From NCBI RefSeq assembly GCF_014356525.2, contig NC_052506.1:24873872-24937871 (forward strand): a stretch of DNA of 64,000 nucleotides, written 5' to 3'. A program made the position numbers and the translations under genes. Positions 63,212 to 64,000 of the stretch are shown in pieces. The DNA comes from Nilaparvata lugens (lineage: Eukaryota > Arthropoda > Insecta > Hemiptera > Delphacidae). Each line of letters starts with the position of its first letter. Position 1 is the first letter of the stretch. A model generated the notes under the pieces. It did not search any database. It saw nothing but the letters and a program-made list of their open reading frames with translations, and was not told where the DNA came from.

Positions 63212-63636
63212 TTATTGTTGAACAGTGTGCAGGCATGCCTGTATGATAATATCATCGTCATTTATGTGTTGAGATTCACTCCAAACTGTTAGTGGTTGAC
63301 TTCATTCACTTCATCAAGTTCTCAGTTGATCGAGAATCAACTTGGGTAGGCAACTTTAGCACGTCAAGTTTTCAGTTTATCAAGTTACTGTTTCTTTCAG
63401 AAAGTCCAGTGGATATATACATTAGTATCATAATATATTATATTTATTTATTTCATTCAAAATATCGGGGACCGAGCTTCGCTCTGGAGTACAAAAGCAT
63501 AAAAAATTTATTTCGAAAGAAGAAATTACACTACATTCAATAATAACATTCACAGCTCATACAGAAATGTTCTATCTAATCACAGTAAATTAAAATTAAT
63601 TCCCAGAGGAATGCAACAATTTCCCTCACATATGCC

Positions 63637-63765
63637 CGGTTGCACAAAAACCGGTTAAATTTTAATCCTGATTAACTTAACGTGAACCAAATCAGAGACC
63701 ATTTCAAAAAGATGGATCTACTGGAATTAATCAGGATTGAAAATAACCCGGTTTTTTGCAACCAG
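63637..63765. mobile_element. MITE with GGTTGCACAAAAACCGGTTA ends
   Basis: CCGGTTGCACAAAAACCGGT-AAATTTTAATCCTGATTAA and its inverse ending CGGTTTTTTGCAACC. Related to 18845-19005. Confidence 0.75.
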
Positions 63766-64000
63766 CACTATACCTGATTGAATGATTACAAAATTTAAAC
63801 AGCTGAGTCATAATTTTTACACAGTCCCACACACATGAACTCGCTCACTCACTTCCATCATCAACAGATGACGAAATAATTATTTATTTATTTATCACAT
63901 TGTGTACAAATACTTGACATGAGGAAAGACACAACAGGCTCATGCCCAAAACTGTCCCATTTCCAATTTATGCTATACTGTCCAAATCAAAATGTTGGTT

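Overview
This is a eukaryotic nuclear window: three intron-rich genes, small exons with GT-AG borders, AT-rich introns, and a very high density of transposon debris (Helitrons, LINEs, tRNA-derived SINEs, many MITE families). The repeat types and the protein similarities point to an insect, most likely a hemipteran such as a planthopper. The species is inference. No prokaryotic gene, operon, CRISPR array or virus was seen.

Layout. 0-6.2 kb: degraded transposons (an R2/NeSL-like LINE, a PIF/Harbinger transposase remnant) and two large inverted-repeat elements. 6.2-15.3 kb (+): the 3' half of the Golgi pH regulator gene (GPR89/GPHR). Its last intron holds a ~0.9-kb satellite of 22-bp units, and its terminal exon lies in a 1.7-kb tandem duplication. 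The proximal exon copy is frameshifted and the distal copy is intact. 16-17.7 kb: a second, overlapping tandem duplication. 17.9-47.2 kb (-): a complete COG5 gene with 16 coding exons whose phases all agree, predicting 769 residues. Its introns hold most of the window's transposons. Intron 1 is a nest of two LINEs and a Ty3/gypsy fragment. 47.2-48.4 kb: a short divergent promoter interval with TATCGATA (DRE-like) sites. 48.1-61.4 kb (+): a BTB/POZ single C2H2-finger transcription factor gene with 5 coding exons (400 residues) and a candidate 5' non-coding exon. 61.4-64 kb: MITE cluster.

Two of the three genes act at the Golgi: GPHR in the membrane (luminal pH) and COG5 in the tether for retrograde vesicles. 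They are convergent neighbours. COG5 and the BTB-ZF gene are divergent and may share a promoter. I found no clearly new multi-gene system. The most notable items are the GPHR terminal-exon duplication with a broken proximal copy, datable nested insertions (filled versus empty sites), and very long near-perfect hairpins inside COG5 introns.
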